NCBI GenBank assembly: GCA_018105865.1 | Contig: CM030869.1 | Location: 10,950,173-11,014,172 of the forward strand | Source of the DNA: Metaphire vulgaris | Lineage: Eukaryota > Annelida > Clitellata > Crassiclitellata > Megascolecidae | Reading direction: 5' to 3' | DNA length: 64,000 nt | In this document: positions 20,798-36,809 of the stretch, piece by piece | How the letters are laid out: every line of letters begins with the position of its first letter | How positions within the stretch are numbered: position 1 is the first letter of the stretch | The notes under the pieces: generated by a model | Told to the model about the DNA's origin: nothing | Database searches by the model: none | Seen by the model: only the letters and a program-made list of their open reading frames with translations | Program-made: the position numbers and the translations under genes

Positions 20798-23700
20798 CGA
20801 CACTATAGGCCAACAAAGTCTTTCAGCAATCTGTTCTTTGTTAAATGTCTAAAAAATCGAACGAGAGATAAGAAGGGGTTTAAGAGAGCTGGTTTCTTGT
20901 ATGACAAGTTCTATAGACCACAAAAATATTATATAATTGATAACCTGTTTGTCATAGGACATCGTATTTATTAGTGCTACAGTAGGCTGATATGCAAAAG
21001 CCAGAAGAGTGATGAAACAAATTAAAACCACATTTTCGTGTATCCCCAGCTTAGCTGAGTCAAACCATACTAGAATTGTCAATATATTCTGCCTCAATTT
21101 TATTCTAGAGCATTCGAAATGCCCCGAGAAATGGTGATCCATTTGAAACGACACTATAGGTCTACAAAGTCTTTCAGCAATCTGTTCTTTGTTAAATGTC
21201 TAAAAAATCGAACGAGAGATAAGAAGGGGTTTAAGAGAGCTGGTTTCTTGTATGACAAGTTCTATAGCCCACAAAAATATTATATAATTAATGTCCTCTT
21301 TGACATCGGGCAATACATATATTAGTGCTACAGTGGGCTGCTATGCAAAAGTCAGAAGAGTGATGAAACAAATTAAAACCACATTTTCGTGTATCCCCAG
21401 CTTAGCTGAGTCAAACCGTACTAGAATTGTCAATATGTTCTGTCTCAATTTTTTTCTAGAGCTTTCGAAATGCCACGAAAATGAAACAACACTATACAAA
21501 GTCTTTCAGAAATCTGTTCTCTGTCAAATGTCTAAAAAATCGAACGAGAGATAAGAAGGGCTTTAAGAGAGCTGGTTTCTTGTATGACAAGTTTTATAGA
21601 CCACAAACATATTATAGAATTGATAACCTGTTTGTCATTGGACAATGCATATATTAGTGCTACAGTAGGCTGATATGCAAAAGTCAGAAGAGTGATGAAA
21701 CAAATTAAAGCCACATTTTCGTGTATCCCCAGCCTAGCTGAGTCAAACCATACTAGAATTGTCAATATATTCTGCCTCAATTTTATTCTATTCTGCCTCA
21801 AAAATTGATCCATTCTAGAGCATTCTTTCAGCAAATGTTCCTAAAAATCGAACGAAATAAGAAGGGGTGAGAGCTGGTTTTTTGACAAGTTCTATAGACT
21901 ACAAAAATATTATATAATTAATGTCCTCTTTGACATTGGACAATGCATATATTAGTGCTACAGTGGGCTGCTATGCAAAAGTCAGAAGAGTGATGAAACA
22001 AATTAAAACCACATTTTCGTGTATCCCCAGCTTAGCTGAGTCAAACCGTACTAGAATTGTCAATATATTCTGTCTCAATTTTTTTCTAGAGCTTTCGAAA
22101 TGCCACGAAAATGAAACAACACTATACAAAGTCTTTCAGAAATCTGTTCTCTGTCAAATGTCTAAAAATCGAACGAGAGATAAGAAGGGCTTTAAGAGAG
22201 CTGGTTTCTTGTATGACAAGTTCTATAGACCACAAAAATATTATATAATTAATAGCCTGTTTGCCATTGGACAATGCATATATTAGTGCTAGAGTAGGCT
22301 GATATGAAAAAGTCAGAAGAGTGATGAAACAAATTAAAACCACATTTTCGTGTATCCCCAGCTTAGTTGAGTCAAACCGTACTAGAATTGTCAATATATT
22401 CTGCCTCAATTTTTTTTCTAGAGCTTTCGAAATGCCACGAAAATGAAACAACGCTATACAAAGTCTTTCAGCAATCTGTTCTCTGTCAAATGTCTAAAAA
22501 TCGAACGAGAGATAAGAAGGGCTTTAAGAGAGCTGGTTTCTTGTATGACAAGTTCTATAGACCACAAAAATATTATATAATTAATGTCCTCTTTGACATT
22601 GGACATTGCATATATTAGTGCTACAGTAGGCTGATATGCAAAAGTCAGAAGAGTGATGAAACAAATTAAAACCACATTTTCGTGTATCCCCAGCTTAGCT
22701 GAGTCAAACCATACTAGAATTGTCAATATATTCTGCCTCAATTTTATTTTAGAGCATTCGAAATGCCCCGAAAAATGGTGATCCATTTGAAACAACACTA
22801 TAGGCCTACAAAGTCTTTGAGCAATCTGTTCTTTGTTAAATGTCTAAAAAATCGAACGAGAGATAAGAAGGGGTTTAAGAGAGCTGGTTTCTTGTATGAC
22901 AAGTTCTATAGACCACAAAAATATTATATAATTGATAACCTGTTTGTCATTGGACAATGCATATATTAGTGCTACAGTAGGCTGATATGCAAAAGTCTGA
23001 AAAGTGATGATACAAATTAAAACCACATTTTCGTGTATCCCCAGCTTAGCTGAGTCAAACCGTACTAGAATTGTCAATATATTCTGCCTCAATTTTTTTC
23101 TAGAGCTTTCGAAATGCCACGAAAATGAAACAACACTATACAAAGTCTTTCAGAAATCTGTTCTCTGTCAAATGTCTAAAAATCGAACGAGAGATAAGAA
23201 GGGCTTTAAGAGAGCTGGTTTCTTGTATGACAAGTTCTATAGACCACAAAAATATTATATAATTAATAACCTGTTTGACATTGGACAACGCATATATTAG
23301 TGCTACAGTAGGCTGATATGCAAAAGTCAGAAGAGTGATGAAACAAATTAAAACCACATTTTCGTGTATCCCCAGCTTAGCTGAGTCAAACCATACTAGA
23401 ATTGTCAATATATTCTGCCTCAATTTTATTCTAGAGCATTCGAAATGCCCTGAAAAATGGTGATCCATTTGAAACGACACTATAGGCCTACAAAGTCTTT
23501 CAGCAATCTGTTCTTTGTTAAATGTCTAAAAATCGAACGAGAGATAAGAAGGGGTTTAAGAGAGCTGGTTTCTTGTATGACAAGTTCTATAGACCACAAA
23601 AATATTATATAATTAATGTCCTCTTTGACATTGGACAATGCATATATTAGTGCTACAGTAGGCTGATATGCAAAAGTCAGAAGAGTGATGAAACAAATTA

Positions 23701-26700
23701 AAACCACATTTTCGTGTATCCCCAGCTTAGCTGAGTCAAACCGTACTAGAATTGTCAATATATTCTGTCTCAATTTTTTTCTAGAGCTTTCGAAATGCCA
23801 CGAAAATGAAACAACACTATACAAAGTCTTTCAGAAATCTGTTCTCTGTCAAATGTCTAAAAATCGAACGAGAGATAAGAAGGGCTTTAAGAGAGCTGGT
23901 TTCTTGTATGACAAGTTCTATAGACCACAAAAATATTATATAATTGATAACCTGTTTGTCATTGGACAATGCATATATTAGTGCTACAGTAGGCTGATAT
24001 GCAAAAGTCAGAAGAGTGATGAAACAAATTAAAACCACATTTTCGTGTATCCCCAGCTTAGCTGAGTCAAACCATACTAGAATTGTCAATATATTCTGCC
24101 TCAATATTTTTCTAGAGCATTCTGAAATGCCCCAAAAATGGTGATCCATTTGAAACAACACTATAGGCCTAAAAGTCTTTCAGCAATCTGTTCTTTGTTA
24201 AATGTCTAAAAATCGAACGAGAGATAAGAAGGGGTTTAAGAGAGCTGGTTTCTTTATGACAAGTTCTATAGACCACAAAAATATTATATAATTAATGTCC
24301 TCTTTGACATTGGACAATGCATATATTAGTGCTACAGTGGGCTGATATGCAAAAGTCAGAAGAGTGATGAAACAAATTAAAACCACATTTTCGTGTATCC
24401 CAGCTTAGCTGAGTCAAACCGTACTAGAATTGTCAATATATTCTGCCTCAATTTTTTTCTAGAGCATTCTGAAATGCCCCCGAAAAATGGTGATCCATTT
24501 GAAACAACACTATAGGCCTACAAAGTCTTTCAGAAATCTGTTCTTTGTTAAATGTCTAAAAATCGAACGAGAGATAAGAAGGGGTTTAAGAGAGCTGGTT
24601 TTTTGTATGACAAGTTCTATAGACCACAAAAATATTATATAATTAATGTCCTCTTTGACATTGACAATGCATATATTAGTGCTACAGTGGCTGCTATGCA
24701 AAAGTCAGAAGAGTGATGAAACAAATTAAAACCACATTTTCGTGTATCCCCAGCTTAGCTGAGTCAAACCGCACTAGAATTGTCAATATATTCTGTCTCA
24801 ATTTTTTTCTAGAGCATTGAAATGCCCCTGAAAAATGGTGAAAATGAAACAACACTATAGGCAAAAGTCTTTCAGAAATCTGTTCTTTGTCAAATGTCTA
24901 AAAATCGAACGAGAGATAAGAAGGGCTTTAAGAGAGCTGGTTTCTTGTATGACAAGTTCTATAGACCACAAAAATTATATAATTAATGTCCTGTTTGACA
25001 TTGACAATGCATATATTAGTGCTACAGTAGGCTGATATGCAAAAGTCAGAAGAGTGATGAAACAAATTAAAACCACATTTTCGTGTATCCCCAGCTTAGC
25101 TGAGTCAAACCATACTAGAATTGTCAATATATTCTGCCTCAATTTTTTTCTAGAGCATTCGAAATGCCCTGAAAAATGGTGATCCATTTGAAACAACACT
25201 ATAGGCCAAAAAGTCTTTCAGCAATCTGTTCTTTGTTAAATGTCTAAAAATCGAACGAGAGATAAGAAGGGGTTTAAGAGAGCTGGTTTCTTGTATGACA
25301 AGTTCTATAGACCACAAAAATATTATATAATTAATGTCCTGTTTGACATTGACAATGCATATATTAGTGCTACAGTAGGCTGATATGCAAAAGTCAGAAG
25401 AGTGATGAAACAAATTAAAACCACATTTTCGTGTATCCCCAGCTTAGCTGAGTCAAACCCGTACTAGAATTGTCAATATATTCTGTCTCAATTTTTTCTA
25501 GAGCTTTCTGAAATGCCAAATGGTGAAAATGAAACAACACTATACAAAGTCTTTCAGAAATCTGTTCTCTGTCAAATGTCTAAAAAATCGAACGAGAGAT
25601 AAGAAGGGGTTTAAGAGATCTGGTTTCTTGTATGACAAGTTCTATAGACCATAAAAATATTATATAATTGATAACCTTTTTGACATTGGACAATGCATAT
25701 ATTAGTGCTACAGTGGGCTGCTATGCAAAAGTCAGAAGAGTGATGAAACAAATTAAAACCACATTTTCGTGTATCCCCAGCTTAGCTGAGTCAAACCGTA
25801 CTAGAATTGTCAATATATTCTGTCTCAATTTTTTCTAGAGCATTTGAAATGCCCGAAAAATGCCATCCAAATGAAACAACACTATACAAAAGTCTTTCAG
25901 AAATCTGTTCTTTGTCAAATGTCTAAAAATCGAACGAGAGATAAGAAGGGCTTTAAGAGAGCTGGTTTCTTGTATGACAAGTTCTATAGACCACAAAAAT
26001 ATTATATAATTGATAACCTGTTTGTCATTGGACAATGCATATATTAGTGCTACAGTAGGCTGATATGCAAAAGTCAGAAGAGTGATGAAACAAATTAAAA
26101 CCACATTTTCGTGTATCCCCAGCTTAGCTGAGTCAAACCGTACTAGAATTGTCAATATATTCTGTCTCAATTTTTTTCTAGAGCATTGAAATGCCCCGAA
26201 AAATGGTGAAAATTTGAAACAACACTATAGGCCTAAAAGTCTTTCAGCAATCTGTTCTTTGTTAAATGTCTAAAAATCGAACGAGAGATAAGAAGGGGCT
26301 AAGAGAGCTGGTTTTTGTATGACAAGTTCTATAGACCACAAAAATATTATATAATTAATGTCCTCTTTGACATTGGACAATGCATATATTAGTGCTACAG
26401 TAGGCTGATATGCAAAAGTCAGAAGAGTGATGAAACAAATTAAAACCACATTTTCGTGTATCCCCAGCTTAGCTGAGTCAAACCGTACTAGAATTGTCAA
26501 TATATTCTGCCTCAATTTTATTCTAGAGCATTGAAATGCCCTGAAAATGGTGAAATTTGAAACACTATAGGCCTAAAAAGTCTTTCAGCAATCTGTTCTT
26601 TGTTAAATGTCTAAAAATCGAACGAGAGATAAGAAGGGGTTTAAGAGAGCTGGTTTCTTGTATGACAAGTTCTATAGACCACAAAAATATTATATAATTA

Positions 26701-29700
26701 ATGTCCTGTTTTGACATTGACAATGCATATATTAGTGCTACAGTAGGCTGATATGCAAAAGTCAGAAGAGTGATGAAACAAATTAAAACCACATTTTCGT
26801 GTATCCCCAGCTTAGCTGAGTCAAACCGTACTAGAATTGTCAATATATTCTGTCTCAATTTTTTCTAGAGCTTTCAAATGAAAAATGCCATCCAAAATGA
26901 AACAACACTATACAAAGTCTTTCAGAAATCTGTTCTCTGTCAAATGTCTAAAAATCGAACGAGAGATAAGAAGGGCTTTAAGAGAGCTGGTTTCTTGTAT
27001 GACAAGTTCTATAGACCACAAAAATATTATATAATTGATGTCCTGTTTGACATTGACAATGCATATATTAGTGCTACAGTAGGCTGATATGCAAAAGTCA
27101 GAAGAGTGATGAAACAAATTAAAACCACATTTTCGTGTATCCCCAGCTTAGCTGAGTCAAACCGTACTAGAATTGTCAATATATTCTGCCTCAATTTTTT
27201 TCTAGAGCATTCAAATGCCCTGAAAAATGGTGATCCATTTGAAACAACACTATAGGCCTACAAAGTCTTTCAGCAATCTGTTCTTTGTTAAATGTCTAAA
27301 AATCGAACGAGAGATAAGAAGGGGTTTAAGAGAGCTGGTTTCTTGTATGACAAGTTCTATAGACCACAAAAATATTATATAATTGATAACCTGTTTGACA
27401 TTGACAATGCATATATTAGTGCTACAGTAGGCTGATATGCAAAAGTCAGAAGAGTGATGAAACAAATTAAAACCACATTTTCGTGTATCCCCAGCTTAGC
27501 TGAGTCAAACCGTACTAGAATTGTCAATATATTCTGCCTCAATTTTTTCTAGAGCTTGCCCTGAAAAATGCCATCCAAAATGAAACAACACTATACAAAG
27601 TCTTTCAGAAATCTGTTCTTTGTCAAATGTCTAAAAATCGAACGAGAGATAAGAAGGGCTTTAAGAGAGCTGGTTTCTTGTATGACAAGTTCTATAGACC
27701 ACAAAAATATTATATAATTGATAACCTGTTTGACATTGGACAATGCATATATTAGTGCTACAGTAGGCTGATATGCAAAAGTCAGAAGAGTGATGAAACA
27801 AATTAAAACCACATTTTCGTGTATCCCCAGCTTAGCTGAGTCAAACCGTACTAGAATTGTCAATATATTCTGTCTCAATTTTTTTCTAGAGCTTCAAATG
27901 CCCTGAAAAATCCATTTGAAACAACACTATAGGCAAAAGTCTTTCAGAAATCTGTTCTTTGTCAAATGTCTAAAAATTCGAACGAGAGATAAGAAGGGCT
28001 TTAAGAGAGCTGGTTTCTTGTATGACAAGTTCTATAGACCACAAAAATATTATATAATTGATAACCTGTTTGACATTGGACATTGCATATATTAGTGCTA
28101 CAGTAGGCTGATATGCAAAAGTCAGAAGAGTGATGAAACAAATTAAAACCACATTTTCGTGTATCCCCAGCTTAGCTGAGTCAAACCATACTAGAATTGT
28201 CAATATATTCTGCCTCAATTTTTTTCTAGAGCATTCTGAAATGCCCTGAAAAATGGTGATCCATTTGAAACAACACTATAGGCCTAAAAAGTCTTTCAGC
28301 AATCTGTTCTTTGTTAAATGTCTAAAAATCGAACGAGAGATAAGAAGGGGTTTAAGAGAGCTGGTTTCTTGTATGACAAGTTCTATAGACCACAAAAATA
28401 TTATATAATTAATGTCCTGTTTGACATTGACAATGCATATATTAGTGCTACAGTAGGCTGATATGCAAAAGTCAGAAGAGTGATGAAACAAATTAAAACC
28501 ACATTTTCGTGTATCCCCAGCTTAGCTGAGTCAAACCGTACTAGAATTGTCAATATATTCTGTCTCAATTTTTTTCTAGAGCTTTCGAAATGCCACGAAA
28601 ATGAAACAACACTATAGAAAGTCTTTCAGAAATCTGTTCTTGTTAAATGTCTAAAAATTCGAACGAGAGGTAAGAAGGGCTTTAAGAGAGCTGGTTTCTT
28701 GTATGACAAGTTCTATAGACCACAAAAATATTATATAATTGATAACCTGCTTGACATTGGACATTGCATATATTAGTGCTACAGTGGGCTGATATGCAAA
28801 AGTCAGAAGAGTGATGAAACAAATTAAAACCACATTTTCGTGTATCCCCAGCTTAGCTGAGTCAAACCGTACTAGAATTGTCAATATATTCTGTCTCAAT
28901 TTTTTTCTAGAGCTTCAAATGCCACGAAAATGAAACAACACTATACAAAGTCTTTCAGAAATCTGTTCTCTGTCAAATGTCTAAAAATTCGAACGAGAGA
29001 TAAGAAGGGCTTTAAGAGAGCTGGTTTCTTGTATGACAAGTTCTATAGACCACAAAAATATTATATAATTAATGTCCTCTTTGACATTGGACAACGCATA
29101 TATTAGTGCTACAGTAGGCTGATATGCAAAAGTCAGAAGAGTGATGAAACAAATTAAAACCACATTTTCGTGTATCCCCAGCTTAGCTGAGTCAAACCAT
29201 ACTAGAATTGTCAATATATTCTGCCTCAATTTTTTCTAGAGCATTCTGAAATGCCCTGAAAATGGTGATCCATTTGAAACAACACTATAGGCCTACAAAG
29301 TCTTTCAGCAATCTGTTCTTTGTTAAATGTCTAAAAATCGAACGAGAGATAAGAAGGGGGTTAAGAGAGCTGGTTTCTTGTATGACAAGTTCTATAGACC
29401 ACAAAAATATTATATAATTAATGTCCTCTTTGACATTGACAATGCATATATTAGTGCTACAGTAGGCTGATATGCAAAAGTCAGAAGAGTGATGAAACAA
29501 ATTAAAACCACATTTTCGTGTATCCCCAGCTTAGCTGAGTCAAACCGTACTAGAATTGTCAATATATTCTGTCTCAATTTTTTTCTAGAGCATTCGAAAT
29601 GCCCTGAAAAGTGGTGAAATGAAACAACACTATAGGCAAAAGTCTTTCAGAAATCTGTTCTTTGTTAAATGTCTAAAAATCGAACGAGAGATAAGAAGGG

Positions 29701-32700
29701 GTTTAAGAGAGCTGGTTTCTTGTATGACAAGTTCTATAGACCACAAAAATATTATATAATTGATAACCTGTTTGACATTGACAATGCATATATTAGTGCT
29801 ACAGTAGGCTGATATGCAAAAGTCAGAAGAGTGATGAAACAAATTAAAACCACATTTTCGTGTATCCCCAGCTTAGCTGAGTCAAACCGTACTAGAATTG
29901 TCAATATATTCTGTCTCAATTTTTTCTAGAGCATTCTGAAATGCCACGAAAAAATGAAAAAACACTATAGGCCTAAAAGTCTTTCAGAAATCTGTTCTTT
30001 GTCAAATGTCTAAAAATCGAACGAGAGATAAGAAGGGGTTTAAGAGAGCTGGTTTCTTGTATGACAAGTTCTATAGACCACAAAAATATTATATAATTAA
30101 TAACCTGTTTGACATTGACAATGCATATATTAGTGCTACAGTAGGCTGATATGCAAAAGTCAGAAGAGTGATGAAACAAATTAAAACCACATTTTCGTGT
30201 ATCCCCAGCTTAGCTGAGTCAAACCGTACTAGAATTGTCAATATATTCTGTCTCAATTTTTTCTAGAGCATTCTGAAATGCCCTGAAAAAATGGTGATCC
30301 ATTTGAAACACACTATAGGCCTAAAAGTCTTTCAGCAATCTGTTCTTTGTTAAATGTCTAAAAATCGAACGAGAGATAAGAAGGGGCTTAAGAGAGCTGG
30401 TTTTTTGTATGACAAGTTCTATAGACCACAAAAATATTATATAATTAATGTCCTCTTTGACATTGACAATGCATATATTAGTGCTACAGTAGGCTGATAT
30501 GCAAAAGTCAGAAGAGTGATGAAACAAATTAAAACCACATTTTCGTGTATCCCCAGCTTAGCTGAGTCAAACCGTACTAGAATTGTCAATATATTCTGTC
30601 TCAATTTTTTCTAGAGCATTCGAAATGCCCTGAAAAATGGTGAATTTGAAACAACACTATAGGCCTACAAAGTCTTTCAGCAATCTGTTCTTTGTTAAAT
30701 GTCTAAAAATCGAACGAGAGATAAGAAGGGGTTTTAAGAGAGCTGGTTTCTTGTATGACAAGTTCTATAGACCACAAAAATATTATATAATTGATAACCT
30801 GTTTGACATTGACAATGCATATATTAGTGCTACAGTAGGCTGATATGCAAAAGTCAGAAGAGTGATGAAACAAATTAAAACCACATTTTCGTGTATCCCC
30901 AGCTTAGCTGAGTCAAACCGTACTAGAATTGTCAATATATTCTGTCTCAATTTTTTTCTAGAGCTGAAATGCCCTGAAAATGCCATCCAAAATGAAACAA
31001 CACTATACAAAAGTCTTTCAGAAATCTGTTCTTTGTCAAATGTCTAAAAATCGAACGAGAGATAAGAAGGGGTTTAAGAGAGCTGGTTTCTTGTATGACA
31101 AGTTCTATAGACCACAAAAATATTATATAATTAATGTCCTGTTTGACATTGGACAATGCATATATTAGTGCTACAGTAGGCTGATATGCAAAAGTCAGAA
31201 GAGTGATGAAACAAATTAAAACCACATTTTCGTGTATCCCCAGCTTAGCTGAGTCAAACCGTACTAGAATTGTCAATATATTCTGCCTCAATTTTTTTCT
31301 AGAGCATTCGAAATGCCCTGAAAAATGGTGATCCATTTGAAACAACACTATAGGCCTAAAAGTCTTTCAGCAATCTGTTCTTTGTTAAATGTCTAAAAAT
31401 CGAACGAGAGATAAGAAGGGGTTTAAGAGAGCTGGTTTCTTGTATGACAAGTTCTATAGACCACAAAAATATTATATAATTGATAACCTGTTTGTCATTG
31501 ACAATGCATATATTAGTGCTACAGTAGGCTGATATGCAAAAGTCAGAAGAGTGATGAAACAAATTAAAACCACATTTTCGTGTATCCCCAGCTTAGCTGA
31601 GTCAAACCGTACTAGAATTGTCAATATATTCTGTCTCAATTTTTTCTAGAGCTTTCTGAAATGCCACGAAATGGTGAAACAAACACACTATACAAAGTCT
31701 TTCAGAAATCTGTTCTTTGTCAAATGTCTAAAAATCGAAACGAGAGATAAGAAGGGCTTTAAGAGAGCTGGTTTCTTGTATGACAAGTTCTATAGACCAC
31801 AAAAATATTATATAATTAATGTCCTCTTTGACATTGGACAATGCATATATTAGTGCTACAGTGGGGCTGATATGCAAAAGTCAGAAGAGTGATGAAACAA
31901 ATTAAAACCACATTTTCGTGTATCCCCAGCTTAGCTGAGTCAAACCATACTAGAATTGTCAATATATTCTGCCTCAATTTTTTCTAGAGCATTCGAAATG
32001 CCCCCAAAAATGGTGATCCATTTGAAACAACACTATAGGCCTAAAAGTCTTTCAGCAATCTGTTCTTTGTTAAATGTCTAAAAATCGAACGAGAGATAAG
32101 AAGGGGTTTAAGAGAGCTGGTTTCTTGTATGACAAGTTCTATAGACCACAAAAATATTATATAATTAATGTCCTGTTTGACATTGGACAATGCATATATT
32201 AGTGCTACAGTAGGCTGATATGCAAAAAGTCAGAAGAGTGATGAAACAAATTAAAACCACATTTTCGTGTATCCCCAGCTTAGCTGAGTCAAACCATACT
32301 AGAATTGTCAATATATTCTGTCTCAATTTTTTCTAGAGCTTTCGAAATGCCACGAAAAATGAAATTTGAAACAACACTATACAAAAGTCTTTCAGAAATC
32401 TGTTCTTTGTCAAATGTCTAAAAATCGAACGAGAGATAAGAAGGGGTTTAAGAGAGCTGGTTTCTTGTATGACAAGTTCTATAGACCACAAAAATATTAT
32501 ATAATTGATAACCTGTTTGACATTGGACATTGCATATATTAGTGCTACAGTAGGCTGATATGCAAAAGTCAGAAGAGTGATGAAACAAATTAAAACCACA
32601 TTTTCGTGTATCCCCAGCTTAGCTGAGTCAAACCGTACTAGAATTGTCAATATATTCTGTCTCAATTTTTTCTAGAGCATTCTGCCCCAAAATGGTGATC

Positions 32701-35700
32701 CATTTGAAAATGAAACAACAGGCTATACAAAGTCTTTCAGCAATCTGTTCTTGTCAAATGTCTAAAAATCGAACGAGAGATAAGAAGGGGTTTAAGAGAG
32801 CTGGTTTCTTGTATGACAAGTTCTATAGACCACAAAAATATTATATAATTAATGTCCTTTGACATTGACAATGCATATATTAGTGCTACAGTGGGCTGAT
32901 ATGCAAAAGTCAGAAGAGTGATGAAACAAATTAAAACCACATTTTCGTGTATCCCCAGCTTAGCTGAGTCAAACCGTACTAGAATTGTCAATATATTCTG
33001 TCTCAATTTTTTTCTAGAGCATTCGAAATGCCCTGAAAAATGAAAAACAACACTATAGGCAAAAGTCTTTCAGCAATCTGTTCTTTGTTAAATGTCTAAA
33101 AATCGAACGAGAGATAAGAAGGGGCTTTAAGAGAGCTGGTTTCTTGTATGACAAGTTCTATAGACCACAAAATATTATATAATTGATAACCTGTTTGTCA
33201 TTGGACAATGCATATATTAGTGCTACAGTAGGCTGATATGCAAAAGTCAGAAGAGTGATGAAACAAATTAAAACCACATTTTCGTGTATCCCCAGCTTAG
33301 CTGAGTCAAACCGTACTAGAATTGTCAATATATTCTGCCTCAATTTTTTTCTAGAGCATTCTGAAATGCCCCAAAAAAATGGTGATCCATTTGAAACAAC
33401 ACTATAGGCCTAAAAGTCTTTCAGAAATCTGTTCTTTGTTAAATGTCTAAAAATCGAACGAGAGATAAGAAGGGGTTTAAGAGAGCTGGTTTCTTGTATG
33501 ACAAGTTCTATAGACCACAAAAATATTATATAATTGATAACCTGTTTGACATTGACAATGCATATATTAGTGCTACAGTGGCTGATATGCAAAAGTCAGA
33601 AGAGTGATGAAACAAATTAAAACCACATTTTCGTGTATCCCAGCTTAGCTGAGTCAAACCGTACTAGAATTGTCAATATATTCTGTCTCAATTTTTTTTC
33701 TAGAGCATTCAAAATGCCACGAAAAATGAAACAACACACTATAGGCAAAAGTCTTTCAGAAATCTGTTCTTTGTCAAATGTCTAAAAATCGAACGAGAGA
33801 TAAGAAGGGCTTTAAGAGAGCTGGTTTCTTGTATGACAAGTTCTATAGACCACAAAAATATTATATAATTAATGTCCTGTTTGACATTGGACAATGCATA
33901 TATTAGTGCTACAGTAGGCTGATATGCAAAAGTCAGAAGAGTGATGAAACAAATTAAAACCACATTTTCGTGTATCCCCAGCTTAGCTGAGTCAAACCGT
34001 ACTAGAATTGTCAATATATTCTGCCTCAATTTTATTCTAGAGCATTGAAATGCCCTGAAAAAATGGTGATCCATTTGAAACAACACTATAGGCCTAAAAG
34101 TCTTTCAGCAATCTGTTCTTTGTTAAATGTCTAAAAATCGAACGAGAGATAAGAAGGGGTTTAAGAGAGCTGGTTTTTTGTATGACAAGTTCTATAGACC
34201 ACAAAAATATTATATAATTAATGTCCTGTTTGACATTGGACAATGCATATATTAGTGCTACAGTAGGCTGATATGCAAAAGTCAGAAGAGTGATGAAACA
34301 AATTAAAACCACATTTTCGTGTATCCCCAGCTTAGCTGAGTCAAACCGTACTAGAATTGTCAATATATTCTGTCTCAATTTTTTTTCTAGAGCTTGAAAT
34401 GCCACGAAAATGAAACAAACGACACTATACAAAAGTCTTTCAGAAATCTGTTCTCTGTCAAATGTCTAAAAATCGAACGAGAGATAAGAAGGGGTTTAAG
34501 AGAGCTGGTTTCTTGTATGACAAGTTCTATAGACCACAAAAATATTATATAATTGATAACCTGTTTGACATTGACAATGCATATATTAGTGCTACAGTAG
34601 GCTGATATGCAAAAGTCAGAAGAGTGATGAAACAAATTAAAACCACATTTTCGTGTATCCCCAGCTTAGCTGAGTCAAACCGTACTAGAATTGTCAATAT
34701 ATTCTGTCTCAATTTTTTCTAAAGCCCTCAAATGCCACGAAAATGAAACAACACTATAGGCAAAAGTCTTTCAGAAATCTGTTCTTTGTTAAATGTCTAA
34801 AAATCGAACGAGAGATAAGAAGGGGTTTAAGAGAGCTGGTTTCTTGTATGACAAGTTCTATAGACCACAAAAATATTATATAATTGATAACCTGTTTGAC
34901 ATTGGACAATGCATATATTAGTGCTACAGTAGGCTGATATGCAAAAGTCAGAAGAGTGATGAAACAAATTAAAACCACATTTTCGTGTATCCCCAGCTTA
35001 GCTGAGTCAAACCGTACTAGAATTGTCAATATATTCTGCCTCAATTTTTTTCTAGAGCATTCTGAAATGCCCCGAAAAATGGTGAATTTGAAACAACACT
35101 ATAGGCCTAAAAGTCTTTCAGCAATCTGTTCTTTGTTAAATGTCTAAAAATCGAACGAGAGATAAGAAGGGGTTTAAGAGAGCTGGTTTCTTGTATGACA
35201 AGTTCTATAGACCACAAAAATATTATATAATTGATAACCTGTTTGACATTGACAATGCATATATTAGTGCTACAGTAGGCTGATATGCAAAAGTCAGAAG
35301 AGTGATGAAACAAATTAAAACCACATTTTCGTGTATCCCCAGCTTAGCTGAGTCAAACTATACTAGAATTGTCAATATGTTCTGTCTCAATTTTTTTCTA
35401 GAGCTTTCGAAATGCCACGAAAATTTGAAACAACACTATAGGCAAAAGTCTTTCAGAAATCTGTTCTCTGTCAAATGTCTAAAAATCGAACGAGAGATAA
35501 GAAGGGGTTTAAGAGAGCTGGTTTTTGTATGACAAGTTCTATAGACCACAAAAATATTATATAATTGATAACCTGTTTGACATTGACAATGCATATATTA
35601 GTGCTACAGTAGGCTGATATGCAAAAGTCAGAAGAGTGATGAAACAAATTAAAACCACATTTTCGTGTATCCCCAGCTTAGCTGAGTCAAACCGTACTAG

Positions 35701-36709
35701 AATTGTCAATATATTCTGTCTCAATTTTTTTCTAGAGCATTCTGAAATGCCACGAAAATGAAATTTGAAAACACTATAGGCAAAAGTCTTTCAGCAATCT
35801 GTTCTTTGTTAAATGTCTAAAAATCGAACGAGAGATAAGAAGGGGCTTTAAGAGAGCTGGTTTTTGTATGACAAGTTCTATAGACCACAAAAATATTATA
35901 TAATTAATGTCCTCTTTGACATTGACAATGCATATATTAGTGCTACAGTAGGCTGATATGCAAAAGTCAGAAGAGTGATGAAACAAATTAAAACCACATT
36001 TTCGTGTATCCCCAGCTTAGCTGAGTCAAACCGTACTAGAATTGTCAATATATTCTGTCTCAATTTTTTTCTCTAGAGCATTGAAATGCCCCGAAAATGA
36101 AACAACACTATAGGCCTAAAAGTCTTTCAGCAATCTGTTCTTTGTTAAATGTCTAAAAATCGAACGAGAGATAAGAAGGGCTTTAAGAGAGCTGGTTTCT
36201 TGTATGACAAGTTCTATAGACCACAAAAATATTATATAATTGATAACCTGTTTGACATTGGACAATGCATATATTAGTGCTACAGTAGGCTGATATGCAA
36301 AAGTCAGAAGAGTGATGAAACAAATTAAAACCACATTTTCGTGTATCCCCAGCTTAGCTGAGTCAAACCGTACTAGAATTGTCAATATATTCTGCCTCAA
36401 TTTTTTTCTAGAGCATTCGAAATGCCCCAAAAATGGTGATCCATTTGAAACAACACTATAGGCCAAAAGTCTTTTCAGCAATCTGTTCTTTGTTAAATGT
36501 CTAAAAATCGAACGAGAGATAAGAAGGGGTTTAAGAGAGCTGGTTTTTGTATGACAAGTTCTATAGACCACAAAAATATTATATAATTGATGTCCTGTTT
36601 TGACATTGACAATGCATATATTAGTGCTACAGTAGGCTGATATGCAAAAGTCAGAAGAGTGATGAAACAAATTAAAACCACATTTTCGTGTATCCTCAGC
36701 TTAGCTGAG

Positions 36710-36809
36710 NNNNNNNNNNNNNNNNNNNNNNNNNNNNNNNNNNNNNNNNNNNNNNNNNNNNNNNNNNNNNNNNNNNNNNNNNNNNNNNNNNNNNNNNNNN
36801 NNNNNNNNN
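36710..36809. other. Assembly gap (100 N) inside the satellite
   Basis: Exactly 100 N, a conventional placeholder length. Both flanks carry the same 15 bases CTCAGCTTAGCTGAG, a variant not seen in other monomers, where the block reads CCCAGCTTAGCTGAG. Confidence 0.97.
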